Both the position numbers and the translations under genes were made by a program. The notes under the pieces are model-generated. The model was not told the origin of the DNA and ran no database searches. It saw nothing but the letters and a program-made list of their open reading frames with translations. A stretch of DNA of 64,000 bases, taken from the NCBI RefSeq assembly GCF_017591425.1, contig NW_024465885.1, forward strand, positions 30,698,501 to 30,762,500. Direction: 5' to 3'. The DNA comes from Ochotona curzoniae. Lineage: Eukaryota; Chordata; Mammalia; Lagomorpha; Ochotonidae. Positions 8,769 through 21,696 of this stretch are shown piece after piece. Numbering within the stretch: the first letter of the stretch is position 1; every line of letters starts with the position of its first letter.

Positions 8769-11700
8769 AAAAAATCCAAATCATGGTTAGATATTAATTC
8801 TGAATAAATTACCTGAAATCAAACTTTTTAAAAGTTCAATTTATTTCATAAGAGATGGCCTTGTTATATAAATAGTGTTAAGAAAGCATGTTCATCACTT
8901 GACTAGGTACTTCATTTTTAAAAGGAAAAACCATTTTTATAAAATACAGGGTCTGAACCTAAAGGAAACTACCTATTATTCTATTTTCCTTTTCATGAAT
9001 AAAGGACTTGATTTTTATACCTACCAAAACAGTAATTCTACATAATTAGTATATTTTTAAAACCATTCTCAATAATGGGAAGAACATTTGCAAAGAAAAA
9101 TAGAAGAATCTCTGGTGACTTAATATGAAAATGACAGATTTAAAAGGTGGATGATTAATGAATTCAAAATTTAGCAACTAGTATTAGCAGTGTATTAATG
9201 ATCTTTATGCTTAAGATAAAAATGTGGAGTTTTAGAAACCTAGATTTGTGAAATTTAACCATGCTGTGTGAACGTCAACAACCTAAAAAGACATAAATTA
9301 TCAATTTAATCATAATGTGCTTTCTAATCTACATGGCAGGGTAGGATAGACTGATAAAACTTCAACCAAGACAGCTGAAATTATAACAATTCCCATATAA
9401 GATGTGAATTTATCAGGGAACCTAAAAATCTGCTTTATGATTGATTCCATCACTAATTGTTGACTTCGAGTAATCTTGTACTGCCTGTACTCTTTCAACT
9501 TCATCAGTTACTGGGTTTTTTCCCTTCTTGCCTTGAGATTCTGTGATTTTAAAAAGCACCATAATTCAGCTTGGTTCTGAAGGACTTACTGAGTACCATT
9601 AAATGTAATGTTTCTGATTATAATGCTCTTGCTTTATGATTAAAGCATTGGATAATTTACCAGATATTTTTACAAAACTTTACCTGAAAAATGCAAAATA
9701 GAAAAGATATAGGAAATACTTTTGTTTCAGGTCACCTGTCTCTATATATAGGTATATAGATGCTGTAGGATTTTGAACCCAAAAGTACATTTTTTAATTC
9801 AATCCTGCACATATTTTTTGAAAACCCTCATATGTATGCAATTTGTATGTTCTTTTATTTCTTCCTCTGAGTTTTTTGTTTTGTCTTTACTTTTTTATGA
9901 TCGCTAGCATTTCTTACTTTCGTAAACTGTCATGTGCCAGAAGAACCACAACTGTATGAAAAAGGAAAAAAAAAGTGTTTTTTTGGAACATTACTGGCAA
10001 CCTTGTTTGAAGCTGGAGTTTACAAAATCTTCTTCGAGCCTGTTTTAATGAGCTTTCCAGCTTTAATGACGAATGCACTGGCTTAACTGAAATGACCTGC
10101 CAAAAATCTCTCAGTTTCATCCATGGTTTCACTGAATATTAAAAATATTGAATAATAGACTGAAATAAGAACATACATTTCCAACTAGAAAGCAAAACAG
10201 CTGTTCCAAACTTTTACATATTGAGAACTAGTTCTCTCTGAGAAAAGTATAGAAATGAGTAATAATTCTTACTAAGCAATATTTGGCATAAGTTTGTGGT
10301 AGTATTTTGCAAAATAAAACTTGTTTCAAGTTTTTATTAAAAGTATTTATTTCAGGCTTATAAATGAAAGCACTTTAAGAAAAATTATGAAGATTTTGTA
10401 AGCTCCAGAAATAGGCCAGTTTTTATTCTGAAAAGATGAATACATAGAAAAGCATATTTGTTTCCAGAGAGAAGATAATTAACACAAAAATCTACTTTAT
10501 ACATAAATATGTTTCCTTTTTAATTGCAGTACTTTTACCAAAATATATGAATTCTGTTGTAACAAATTCAAGTAAAATCAGTATTTGTGAAAAATTAACC
10601 AAGTCTAGATTTTTATCTTCCTTTTATTCCAAGCAAGAAAATGTGATTCTTATATGCTGAGAAATTGTTATTTTCACGATTTCGTTGTGCAAGGTGTTTG
10701 TTAGAATGAGAATCAAGCTGTCTATTGACTAAAATATGTGATAATCTGCATAATTATGTTGCAAATGTGTGGGGCCAGTTTGGAACGATTGTGTTGTTGT
10801 TCAAAGTTAGAATGTCTGTGTTTTAGAAAAACCGGTGGCTGTGAGATGAATGAGATTTTTTTGGTGGCATCAGGAATATTTCTAAATTGCAGATTTGAAA
10901 TGCCAGTTTCAAAGGAACTGAGGCTGAGTAACGTCATTTGCCTCTCTCCGTTAGCGAAAGGAGCAAAAAGAATTGGTATTAACACGGCAGTGTAAGTCAC
11001 TACTAAGTATGGTGTAACTTAAATTATTTCTGTTCAAGTGCATTTAAAGTGTCAATTAATTGCCTCCATTTCAAATGCACACCTTTTCCCCAATTATCAA
11101 ATTAAAATTTGAGTTGACTCAGTGATCACAATGATAGTTTAATTATATTAAACCACATGAAATAAACAGTGAGGAAGTGTTTGTGCAGATGGCCACCTGA
11201 GTCTGTCACCTCCAGGCAGAGTCAATGACAGGCATTATTCTTCTGGTAAATAAAATTGCTTCATTTTAAGTCACTACAACATCCTGACTTCTAAAATATA
11301 GGAGAATGGGTTGAGATAGAAAAATTTGAGGGAATTACAGAAGGAGAAATTGCAAACGCAGATGTATTTTTTTTTCTAAGGGCACCAGGTGTTTTAAATG
11401 CCACCAGAAGGGTGCTTCAGGCAATTCTGTGCTGTCCAAGATAGCTTGGCATAGATTATCTGAAAGCTTTTGTGTCTTTTCAGCTTTTGAGTAAAGGCCA
11501 GTGTCAGGACTCCTCTGGGTTTTGCTTGGTACAGTAAAGCCGAGGGATTTTTTTTTAACTTGCTGCCAAAAAGATGCCAGTTGGGATAATTACATTTCAA
11601 TTTAAATTGGTAATTTTATGAAAATTTAAACCAGGATATGTGTCACCCCAGTCTCCTTACTTTTATTCCTTCCAAACAAGCACACACACACACACATACC

Positions 11701-12297
11701 CCTCTTGTTTTGGGGGAGACAATGACAGCAGTCCAGCAGAACCTTCCCATGACCCAGCAATGTGTGCCAGGAATTAAACAGATGAGAGAAAATTGAACAG
11801 AGCCTGTTTTCTCCGTCCAAATTTATTTTCTCGCCTGGATTTATCACTAGTGTACATTGGAACCATCCCAGGGCAACCAAGCTTCTAGTATCTTTTTGCT
11901 GTGAACCCCAGCAAAAGAAGCTTTGGACCATAACTGCAGTATTTAAGACGTTGTTTTCCATTCACAGTGGAGCTTTGTGTTTATTAACAGGATGCAGAAA
12001 GGGAATCCAACCTACTTAGAGTCTCTCACCCTCTCAGTGAAAGGAGTAAGGACACAGTGGCCAGATGAACCTTGAATTTTCTGTCTACCACTTTCTTTTT
12101 CCAGGACGCATACGCAAGCTTGGCAGCACCAACAAAGTGGAAGTAATGTTCCTTTGTTTAGAATGCAGTGTGTATGAACATTTACATAATAAAATACACA
12201 CACAAATAACAGATGGTGAAGAGCCACTCATTTCGCCACATGTTGTAAGCACGATATCGTTCCTTCATGATCTCATTTCTCTTACTTCTGCCTACAG

Positions 12298-12392
12298 ATG
12301 TCTACCAGCTATTTAACCTCAGGGGTTATTCAGATGATGAAAGGTTTGAAGGCAGAAACAAATCTGTCTGCACAATTTTCCTTCTTCATCAG
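12298..12392 (+). other. Weak candidate exon
   Basis: 95 nt preceded by a pyrimidine-rich tract ending CCTACAG and followed by GTACAA. It is open from an ATG at its first base and leaves two extra bases. That phase would match the candidate terminal exon at 24862. A second frame is open as well, so this may be chance. Confidence 0.15.
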
Positions 12393-12649
12393 GTACAAAT
12401 GTCTTTCCCAGGTGCAGTGATCAATGCACATACCTTCTTTCTTCTCAAAGAATTAAATATTGAACTCCAATTCTCTTAACAGTTTTTGGGCAGATATTAT
12501 TGTCTACCAGAGACAATAAAGTACTGCTAAAATGGTGAGCTTGAACGAGGATTTTCCATCCAACCTTTTGTTCTAATCAGAATTTGACTTATTATTAACT
12601 TTCGATATTAAAACAGCCTTCCTTTATAGTTGTGAAAAAAGGCCTTCCT

Positions 12650-12960
12650 AAATGAGTAGAACTCCCCCAGATGCTGTTTACTCACATGTCCAATTTGTAA
12701 TTAGAGTTAAGCCTCTAATGTGTGGTAATAGATATGTTGTATAGATTTAACTGCCACTAGTTTCCCTAATTTGCACTTATATAATGCTTCTACCAAAAGC
12801 ACAAATTATAGTCCTTCCAATTAGCTCTCATTGTACTCCATTAAAGCAAATTGAGAATGTACTTTTATTAATGTATCAATTGATAAATTTACATTATGCA
12901 AAAGCACATTATTTTAATTTTGCAGCACATAAGAACACATCATAGAACCCATTTTAGATA
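12650..12960. promoter_or_regulatory. Possible conserved non-coding element
   Basis: Repeat-free, with clustered homeodomain-like cores (TAATTA-type, ATCAATTGAT) and an octamer-like ATGCAAAA. The texture resembles deeply conserved developmental enhancers. This is pattern recognition only; no alignment was available. Confidence 0.25.
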
Positions 12961-13225
12961 TTTGAATGTTTGTTAAGTTATTTGGTCAATGGCTGATCAA
13001 GGATAAGGATCTCTAGCAGTCTGTCTCAGATGAATTATTTTGTCTAACAGGAGATCTCTTTCACAACCTTATTTCTTCCCATATGTAATTACCATAATTT
13101 GTAAGAAAAAATGTTTTTTAAGAGTGATAATTTGGTTTGTGGTGTGCTATTCTGTGGTACCAGAATCCAGTGTGAGTATTGCATGGTATTTAAGCTGCTC
13201 CACTTTTAGTCTACTTCTGCTCTAG

Positions 13226-13444
13226 TGCATCTGGCAAAGTGGCAAAGAACAACCGAAGTACTTGGGCCTCTTCGCCTATTTGGGAGTCTCAGATGAAACT
13301 CCTGGCTCTTGTTTTCACCATGGCCTAGCACTGATCATTTGGGGAGTGAACCAGGAGATGGAAGAACTCTCTCTGTCTTTCCTTCCTTCTCTTCCCATTT
13401 CTGTATCTCTCGTTCAAGTAAATAAATCAAACTTTGAAAAATAA
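13226..13444 (+). mobile_element. 5'-truncated C-type SINE
   Basis: Matches the 3' two-thirds: 'TTTGGGGAGTGAACCAGGAG', a CT-rich stretch and 'CAAGTAAATAAATCAAACTT'. It is diverged, hence fairly old. Confidence 0.75.
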
Positions 13445-13486
13445 CACATATAATTCAATTAAAATTTTGTCCTTAGGAAATCTCAT

Positions 13487-13816
13487 TTTTTAAAGACTTA
13501 TTTACTTTTATTGGAAAGCCAGAGATATACTAGAGAAAGAGACAGAGAGGAAGATCTTCCATCCACTGATTCACTCCCCAAGTGGCTGCAATGGCTGGAG
13601 CTCAGCTGATTCAAAGCTCGGAGCCAAGACATTTTTCCTGGTCTCCCATGCAAGGGCAGGGTCCCTTGGCTTTGGCCTTTTCTCAACTGCTTTCCCAGGT
13701 GACAAGCTGTGAGCTGGATGGGAATTGGGGCCACCGGTTTTAGAACCAGAGCCCATATGGGAGCCTGGCATGTGCAAGGCGAGGACTTTAGCCATTAGGC
13801 TATCACACCATGACCA
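13487..13816 (-). mobile_element. Full-length C-type SINE
   Basis: Poly(T), then a reverse-oriented SINE body ending near 'AGGCTATCACACCATGACC'. Exact TSD AAATCTCAT at 13478-13486 and 13817-13825. Confidence 0.92.
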
Positions 13817-13929
13817 AAATCTCATCAATTACTCCAAAAACCAAAAGGAAAATCATTCATTTGAGTAGTTTTAAGTATTTAGCAAATATACAATAAGAAA
13901 GAAATACAAACTTACTTGCTGTTCTTTAT

Positions 13930-15402
13930 TTCCCTGGCTGAATTTTTTATTAGTATTATCATGCATTTAAAAAATTTAATATAAGTTGACAAAATTTCAT
14001 CAGTTTCACAGCACAAATTTATGCACATGGTAATACTCCTATTCTACCCACACTTTCACCTATCCTCAATAGTCCTTTATTCTCCTGATTTCTTTTATTG
14101 TTTTAAGTGTTTACACTGATTTGCATCATTTCACAATCATAGGCTTCATACTGCACTAGTTAAAGAAATCATCAAATAGCTTGTAGACAAAAAATAAGAA
14201 AATAAAAGAGTCCTCTATGATATAGAGAAAGCTTTAAACAAAAATTAAATCACAAAATGTGAACCTGATTCATATCATTTGTCTTGTTTTTCCTCTGTGT
14301 ATTGGTTGCCACAGATCAGGGAAGCCACATAATATTTATGTTTCTTTGACTGACATTTCTCTCAGCATAATGGCTAGCTAGTATTCTGTTGTATATATAA
14401 ACCACCTTTTCTTTATCCACTCAGTTGGCTGATAGCTATTGTGACCTGAGCCATTAAAAATCTAGCAGTGCAGATTACTCTCTCATTTGCTGATTTGTTT
14501 TTGTTTGTGGAAATTCCCAGGGATGGAATAGCTTGCTCATGATATTGTCAGATCTCCAAGAAATCTCTATTCTGTCTTTCACAGTGGTTGTACTAGTTTT
14601 GTACTCCCATCAACAGTGGACTAGGGTACCTTTCCCACTAGACCATTGCCAGCATTCACTGTTTTATGATTTCTGTATGATAGTCATTCCAAGGGGTAAG
14701 GTGAATCCTAATTGTACCTTTTATTTCCATTTCTTTGATGCTTACTAGTCCTGAGCATTTTTTTTCCATACCTGTTGGCCATTTTAATTTCATCCTTTCA
14801 AAACTGCCTGTTCATGTCTCTTGCCCATTTCTCAACTGGATTGCTTATTTTGCTGTTATTCAGCTTTTGGGGCCTTCGAAGATGCTGTCTATTAAGCCTT
14901 TTTCAGTGGTAAAGTTAGAAAAAAATCTTTTCTCTTTATATTAGTTGCCTCCTCACTTTGCTGAGGATTTCTTTTTGCATTGCAGGAATTTCTTAATGCA
15001 ATCTGTTCACTGGGGTTAAGAGGGCGTTAATTTCTCCCACTATTGTTGTTTTGGAGTCTATGTCTCCTTTTAAACCCAATAGTATTCATTTCCCATAGCT
15101 TGGCTTCTGGCATTTGGAACATATACATTTATGACCCTGGTTTTCTCTTGCTGAATAGAACCCTTAGTCATTATGTGGCTGGATTCACCTCCAGTGCTTC
15201 CATTGATTTCCTTTTCTGATCTGACTGCTGATGGAGCTCTGATCACCACTGGGCTATCTATTCACTGAAGCACTGAGCCCCCTCTGCCATTGGCCTACCC
15301 TCTCCTATTTCCTGAGATTGTACCCTCTATACTTCTCCTCTGCTAATCCCTCTCCATCCATTTTAACATGTCCTTAGCCTGTTCCACCATATTGCTCTCT
15401 CC
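13930..15402 (-). mobile_element. Antisense L1 with its middle deleted
   Basis: Read on the minus strand, about 15402-15075 resembles the 5' UTR shared with copies ending near 37155 and 57590. A short mid-ORF2 piece follows (about 15075-15010). Then comes the ORF2 3' part (about 15000-14330), recognisable by phrases antisense to the conserved C-terminal region ('AGTATTCTGTTGTATATATA', 'TTTCTTTATCCACTCAG'). A 3' UTR runs to about 13930. ORF1 and most of ORF2 are missing and all frames are broken. Edges are approximate. Confidence 0.75.
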
Positions 15403-15701
15403 TAACATTGCCTTCCTCCTGGACATTTACCAATACTGCTATCTTTTCCTTAACATAGTAAATTTTCCATCCTACAGACCTATTTAAACGCTGACCATTT
15501 ATAGAGCTATGTTGTAGATAGAATCAAACATTTTTTTAAACATGGAGAAAGAATAGTGACAATTAAAAACTAATTCAGGCCAAGACAAAGACACAACTCT
15601 CATTTCTTCTGTGCTGCCTGATTTTGATAGTCTAAAAGGATTATTTTCACAAGTTATTATATCATTCTTCATTTGATCTAATAAATATTAAAATAACATG
15701 G

Positions 15702-15865
15702 TTTCTAATATTATTTATTTATTTATTTACTGAGAGGCAGTAAGACAGAGAAACTCAGATAAAGAGCAAATCCTCCTCCATATCTCTGCACAGTGGTGCA
15801 GCTGGGAGCAGGAACTCAGGCCCAGCCTCTCATGTGGTTGATAGGATCCCAGTAACTGGAAACAT
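15702..15865 (-). mobile_element. Old C-type SINE fragment
   Basis: A TTATTTATTTATTTA start, then purine-rich 'GAGAGGCAGTAAGACAGAG' and a weak match to the reversed SINE body. Strongly diverged. Confidence 0.6.
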
Positions 15866-16089
15866 CACTGCTATCTTTCAGAATCTACATTAGATGCAAA
15901 GATAAGCAGAAATCATAATCAAGAGTGAAAATGTTTATTGAATCCTCGTTCTCTAATATAGGATATGAGAATCTTAATCCCTTGTTTTCATTTCTAGCCA
16001 GTATCTTACCACAAGGCATAGCTATTAATACAAACTGTGGGACAAACTTTTTGTCAAGCAGGTTGAGCTTGTACCTGTGTCTCCAGCAT

Positions 16090-16200
16090 TCCATCTAAGT
16101 GCAGTTCAGCCCCAACCTGCTTCATTTTGAATCAAACTCCCAACTGATGTGCCTGAGAAGGCAATAGAAAATGGTCCAAGTGCTTTTCATTACTTTTCAA
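16090..16200 (+). mobile_element. Old C-type SINE middle fragment
   Basis: 'GAGAAGGCAATAGAAAATGG' followed by 'TCCAAGTGCTTTTCATT' matches the central part of the SINE. Both ends are missing. Confidence 0.5.
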
Positions 16201-16267
16201 GAAAGCTAAGTTACTACACATCAAAATAATATATATGGTTATGCAATTTATCTTAAACTTTAAAATG

Positions 16268-16577
16268 AGAGGGCCTGGTTAGGTAGCATAGTGGCTAAAG
16301 TTCTTGCCTTCAATCCCCAGGATCTGATATGGGCTCCAGTTTGTGTCCCATTGCTCCAATTCCCATGCAGCTCCCTGCTTGTGACCTGGAGAGTCAGTTG
16401 GGGATGGCTCAAAGCCTGGGAACCCTGCATCAATATGGGAGGCCCAGAGGAACCTCCTGGCTCCTGGTTTCAGAGCACCTCAGTTTAACTGTTGCAACCA
16501 CTTTGGGCAGTGAACCAGTGGACATAAGATCTTTCTCTCTGTATCCTGCCTTTCCAATAAGAATGAATAAACCTGAA
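16268..16577 (+). mobile_element. C-type SINE
   Basis: The head 'AGGTAGCATAGTGGCTAAAG', body 'GGAACCCTGCATCAATATGG' and tail 'CTTTCCAATAAGAATGAATA' cover nearly the whole SINE. Confidence 0.88.
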
Positions 16578-17943
16578 CACGTAAGTGTGAAGGGAGAATA
16601 TCTAAATGGAATCAGTTTTCTAAATCATCTCAGCATAATTCAGCCATAAAACAGGTGGAATGCTTGGAAGCAAATACTCTGCATGTTTATTTGATTAAGA
16701 ACAGACCTTTGTAAAAGGACTTTGAATTTCTTTTAGTCCTTGAAACTTTCTCAGAGGTTGAATTCTGATAGCATTACTGAGTAAGTATTCTTCAAGGATT
16801 GTGTATATTTCTTCTTTTCATTGAGGAATGATGAAGAACCTTCAAAATGCTTCTTTGCATGTGGGCTTCTTAAAAACAATTGCAATCACTGAAATGCAAA
16901 TGTAGTTGTCACATAAAGAAGTAGATTAAATGGGAGAAAACAATGAAAGAAACTGTCTTAGTGTTAAGGCTCTAAGGTTTAGGCTTCTGCCCACTACAAA
17001 GTATCAATGTGAGAAATATTCTTCCACATAACAACCACCTTTCTGTCTTCACTACCTTTAACATACTGATGTTTCTGTATTTGTTCTCTCCATATTCTTT
17101 GTCTGCTTTGTTCTGAATTATGCTCTCTCCCAGACACTAACTCGCAAAATGGAAACACCTGAGCACCTTCTCTGGTTTCTGAATAAGCAGTAGGTGATTG
17201 GAGGGTTCAGAGCAGAAGGGACCTAATGTGTCGGTTGCCCCTATTCCCTTAACTCCGCAAGGTGGTATCAGTGTAAGCCTATGTGGCCTGTGTCTTGCCA
17301 AGCAGCATTTCTTGATGCTATTAGCACGCACACTGCTTTGTTAATATCTTCTGCTTGTCTGTACGGGCCTAAGTTGGTGATGTTCCCCACTATTGGAAAG
17401 TTAACATTTCACGATTCTTTAACCCCACTCTTGAAACAGTCTCTAGAATTTAATTTAAACAGTCCATTTTGAGGAAAAAATGCTGAAGGGATAATACCCA
17501 TTTACCTCCTCTGTGCTTTATCCAGCTTTGTGTTCACAATGCTTGCTGCTATTGATAAGTGTTATAATGAAATTAGCATATTTTTTAAATTTTACCAAGT
17601 AGTATTTTCAGATAAAGGTAAAAACAGGTGATTGCTCAGTGTCTCTGGTATAGGAAGAAGTAGAAGTGGGGTTTCATTGTTGTTTGTTTGTTTTACCAAA
17701 TTACATTTACTTAATGTATGCAATAAGTTTCCTAGTACCTATGGCCTTTAACCATCACAATACCTCATAACTATTGAAATAAACAGGGCAGTCCTACTGC
17801 GGAATTATAAATTATATGGTCTTTGGAGAGTATGTATCCAGAGGACAGCTTCAAAATAAATAGTTTGTCTCCTCCCTTTTCTTTTCTTCTCATCAGCTCC
17901 TTATTTTTAAGTAGTCGGTATGAGAGATGAAAGAAGGCAAAAG
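16578..17943. other. Single-copy stretch, nothing recognised
   Basis: AT-rich, with no exon or repeat family I can name. Confidence 0.4.
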
Positions 17944-18080
17944 AATTGGTGTTGGCATTGTGGCATAGTAGGCTAAATTACCCTTTGTGACACGGGAACC
18001 ACATACCAGAACCATTGGATGGAAAATTATTCTCTCTCTCTCATTCTCGCTTCCTGTCTCTCTCCTTCTCCTTTCCAATT
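17944..18080 (+). mobile_element. Internally deleted C-type SINE
   Basis: The head 'GGCATTGTGGCATAGTAGGC' runs to about 17995, then jumps to the 3' CT-rich part 'CCATTGGATGGAAAATTATT'. About 150-200 bp of the usual middle is absent. Confidence 0.65.
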
Positions 18081-19349
18081 ATTACTGCAGTGGAAGAGAA
18101 AGAAAGAGAAGGGGAAAGAACTGGAGGCACATACTTGTTTGAAGAAATGAATACATGAGAAAAAAGGCCAAATTCATGTTTTTGGAAAAGGAAAGCCTGT
18201 AAAAGTATAACGATAGACACTGCATTCTGCATTAAGCCATTTAGTGATAGCCTTAATTATGCTTCATTCTTTTAGAAGAAATGTGTGTGGTAGTTAAATA
18301 AAAGAATACAGTTACACAAATATTTCTTCTCTCCTTTTACTTTGTGCCATAAACAGGCTGAGGTCAAGGGGCCTTCAGATTACAAAGTTACATCTGTCAG
18401 TTCATTATAGGTCTAGGTGAATCAAAATACAGAGATAAGCACATTCAAGGCAAAAATGGAGCAGCAAATCTCTAATGACTGTTCTCGAATATATGATCTT
18501 CACCTATATTACCAGCACCTACCATCATCACTTTTGTAGTTTTGTTTTTCCTTTTTTACCTGCGAAGTGTGCTGAGGTTCACAAAAATCCTCTTTAATAC
18601 TGTATCGCCCATTGATATTTGCATTGCCAAGCATAATTTGTTCCATTTTCTTTACAGCAGTTATGATATTATTGATCATTCAGCTCTGAAAATACAATAG
18701 CACAATGTTCATTCCATATAGTTATAAGGTTAGTTATGCCCTGCAGAGTATAGGAAAATCACACATTGAAATCTTAATGCATCAACACTACTTCTTAGAA
18801 GAGGTGAAATGTAGGATATAAAACCCAGTGTCTGCAATCTTGCTGCTTGTTACTTGTTAGATTTGTTGTGTGAAGCAAATCACTATTTTTATGAGTATAA
18901 TGGCACCTGAAATTGGAAATGGTGATATCATTTGACACACAACTGCATTACAAGTTTTAAGTTAGATATATATGTATATATATATATCTTAAAACTTAAA
19001 ACTTAAATTATATACATACATATATATATCTTTCTGTATGCACACAGACAGACACATACAAAAAGAATACTTAAAATGTTTCTGGTAAATATAATTGGAT
19101 GAATTTACCTTGATTCCAAAATATTTTGAAGCCTATGGATTATTATTTATAAAATGCATTTTCTTTTAATTTCTTGAAGATGTTCATATATATGAATGTA
19201 ATTTTTGTGCCAAAATAAATTTAACTTTCAATTTCATTTTCCACAAATTTCTTGAAGTATCATTGTATGTACAAATGTAGGTATGTGTGTTTGCACGTAC
19301 GTTCTGAGCCTTACACCAACTCCCCGTATTAATTTTATTATTGGTTTAT
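18081..19349. other. Single-copy stretch with an AT-rich palindrome
   Basis: No gene seen. It contains a TA-rich hairpin at 18952-18997 and a TATA/CATA microsatellite to about 19030. Confidence 0.4.
18952..18997. repeat. AT-rich inverted repeat
   Basis: Arms AAGTTTTAAG (18952-18961) and CTTAAAACTT (18988-18997) enclose a TA-rich loop that is itself nearly self-complementary. Confidence 0.8.
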
Positions 19350-19365
19350 AAAATTTAACCCAATA
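19350..19365. repeat. 5' TSD of the plus-strand L1
   Basis: AAAATTTAACCCAATA, matched by AAATTTTACCCAATA at 22209-22223 with one difference. Confidence 0.85.
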
Positions 19366-20411
19366 GACATTCCAGGAAATAGAAGAGGACAGAACAACAG
19401 CAGAGTGACACCTGGAGACTGACAGACACAGGAAAGCAACATACACAATGGTGTGGCGCTGCAGAGACCAATACCTCAGCAGCATTCAGTGAGCTACAAT
19501 CTGAATTGCACTGGCAGCCAGAACTCCACCAGCAACAAGGTGGGAAGGGACATTCACTGGGAGCTCAGGAGGGGAACCCAGACAAAGAACTGCCCATCTT
19601 GCTGATCTGTTTGATATGACCAGCAGCAGAGATGGATCGGCACCTCCCAGACAGGCAGTGTGGGAACAGCGTGGATTTCATGGCCCAATTCACCCCCTAG
19701 AGCTGAAGCAGCCACCATTTTGTGCAGGGAGGCTAAGGCTATGGACTTTGCTATACATGCACTGAGCTGGGAATGAACTAATTTCTGGTTCAGTGAATTG
19801 CAACAACATGGAATCCTATGAGTTCCACCCAAGACAGGTCCAAATAGCCCTCAGACCTTATGGTCAGCAGATCAAGATCACTAGTAGTGGTACATTAGGC
19901 ATGGTTTTTACAGTATGGCAAAGGCATTAAGACTCCAGGGACAACAGTGAGCTATGCAAGTGCTGAGCTGGGACCAGACTCACTAAGATCAGTGCAATGC
20001 ACTGGTCTCACAGGGAAAATAATACCAACAATGGCATTGTCTGGGCCAAAATAAGTCCATGTGTCACCCAATGGCCAACAGGTTCTGTCAAGATCAACAC
20101 CACTAAAACCTAGTTAAATAGACTCCTGATGTCGCCCTAACCCTCAAACTGGAAGTGGCAGAAAGTTCATATGGACTCAGCACAGTATCACAGGAGATGG
20201 AGAGTGGTGAGCCAGGAGATGGGGCTACAAAGACCATGGTGGAAGTCTAAAATAAGAACCCAGACTGGGAACTCTCTGAAGGGAGGGGCATAACTGACTG
20301 CAAACAAAGAGTCATGTGCCAACTGTAATAACTAAAATTGAACTGTAAACCTGTGTGTGACACAGCTTAGAAACCTGCCCCAAGGAGAAGAATCTGATAA
20401 CTAGAAGTACA

Positions 20412-21060
20412 ATGACCAAGAGCAACAGAAGAAACAAAGGCACAATAAATATTACTGAAGACTCCCCTGCAAAGAAGCAAAAGTCTTTGCCAACCTCAGA
20501 GTTAACTGAGGAAGACATTGAGAAAATGGAGGATATGGAATTCAAAGCACTTGTTACAAAGCTTCTCATCAAAAATGAGAAGCACATACAAGAGTTCAAA
20601 AAAATTAGCGAATATGTCACACAGAAAAAGAATCAAATGAAAGGTGATATATCAGAAATTAAGAATACAGTGGACCAAATTAAAAGCACAGTAGAGAATC
20701 TCAAAAATAAATTGAAGGAGGCAGAAGAAATAACCTCAGAATTGGAAGATATTTCTCGTCACCAGGGGGAAGCAGAGCTGGGTCAAGCTAAAAAAAAAAT
20801 ATTCAAGAATTGAAAGACACTATTAAAAGGTCAAATATAAGAGTTATGGGAGTCCCAAAAGGAGCAGAAAGAGAAGCTAGGTGTAGTCAATGACATTATA
20901 AGGGAAAATTTCCCAAATCTAGAGAAAAAAATGGGAAACAACACCCAGGAGGGGCACAGAACTTCCATCAAGGTTAAGCTCTCTTCAATCAAACTTAAGG
21001 ACAAGATGCATAAATGTCCACATTAAAAAAAAATCAATTGACATGTAAAGGAGCGCCAAT
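20412..21060 (+). pseudogene. L1 ORF1 (RNA-binding ORF1p), frameshifted
   Basis: The frame opens at 20412 with MTKSNRRNKGTINITED and runs 133 codons. The N-terminal part is basic. Residues about 40-125 are rich in heptad-spaced Leu, Ile and Val with Lys and Glu, as in the trimerising coiled coil of L1 ORF1p. The frame breaks at an A run (about 20790-20798). Beyond it another frame continues with ELKDTIKRSNIRVMGVPKG, the start of the RRM region. ORF1p is known to be the nucleic-acid chaperone of the L1 ribonucleoprotein. The upstream 1-kb 5' UTR is intact, so the start is the natural one. This copy cannot make a full protein. Confidence 0.85.
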
Positions 21061-21380
21061 TAAATTCACAGGAGACCTCTAACAGGGAACTTTATAGGCC
21101 AGAAGAAAACAGAGCAACATATTCCAGATTCTAAAAGAAAAAGATTGCCATCCCAGGATGAGGTACCCAGCAAAGCTTTTCATTTTCTTTGAAAATTAAA
21201 TAAAATTCTTCCACAGTAAAGAAAAGTTAAAAGAATTTGCCTCTTCCATACCTGCCCTACAAATGATACTTAAAGATGTTCTCTTGACAGATGTTCTCTG
21301 TCAAAGACAAATGTGAAGAACATCCCAGTAAAATACCAACAGAAGACTAATAAATCAATGAACAAACCATTGCTGAAATG

Positions 21381-21545
21381 ACAGGACCAAATTACCACCC
21401 ATTCATATTAACTCTGAATGTAAATGGATTCTACTCATCATTCAAATGTCATAGATAAGTACACTGGATTTAAAAAACAAAACCCATCTCTTTGTTGCCT
21501 ACAGGAGATATACTTCACCATCAAAGATCAGCAGAAACTATACCT
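21381..21545 (+). pseudogene. L1 ORF2 N-terminal remnant
   Basis: Contains ILTLNVNGF, the start of the L1 APE-type endonuclease domain (family motif LNVNGLN), followed by a stop. A later piece resembles 'FVAYRRYTS'-type sequence across a frameshift. The sequence is cut off at a poly(T) run near 21550. ORF2p normally carries endonuclease and reverse transcriptase; only a tiny part remains. Confidence 0.7.
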
Positions 21546-21696
21546 CATGGGTTTTTTTTTTTTAATTCCATCACTTTAAAACACTTTGTTTCTCATTAAA
21601 TTCTTCAGTGATTCATAGATTATACAGGACCACCATTTTTTTCATTCATTCATTTTCTTGATTGTCTTCTTCGTTTCTTCAGTGACACATTATTCA

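Larger units (their letters stand above)
8778..13225. other. 4.4-kb stretch poor in repeats
   Basis: The longest part of the window with almost no recognisable repeats; there is a short (CA)6 at about 11681. Open frames on both strands at 10722-11000 are mirror images and show no coding signature. A possible conserved non-coding block lies at 12650-12960 and a weak exon-like segment at 12298-12392. Confidence 0.4.

Noticed and set aside
10722..11000. Overlapping 85- and 92-codon frames on both strands
   Set aside because: Both frames arise from the same stop-poor stretch. There is no coding bias or splice context.
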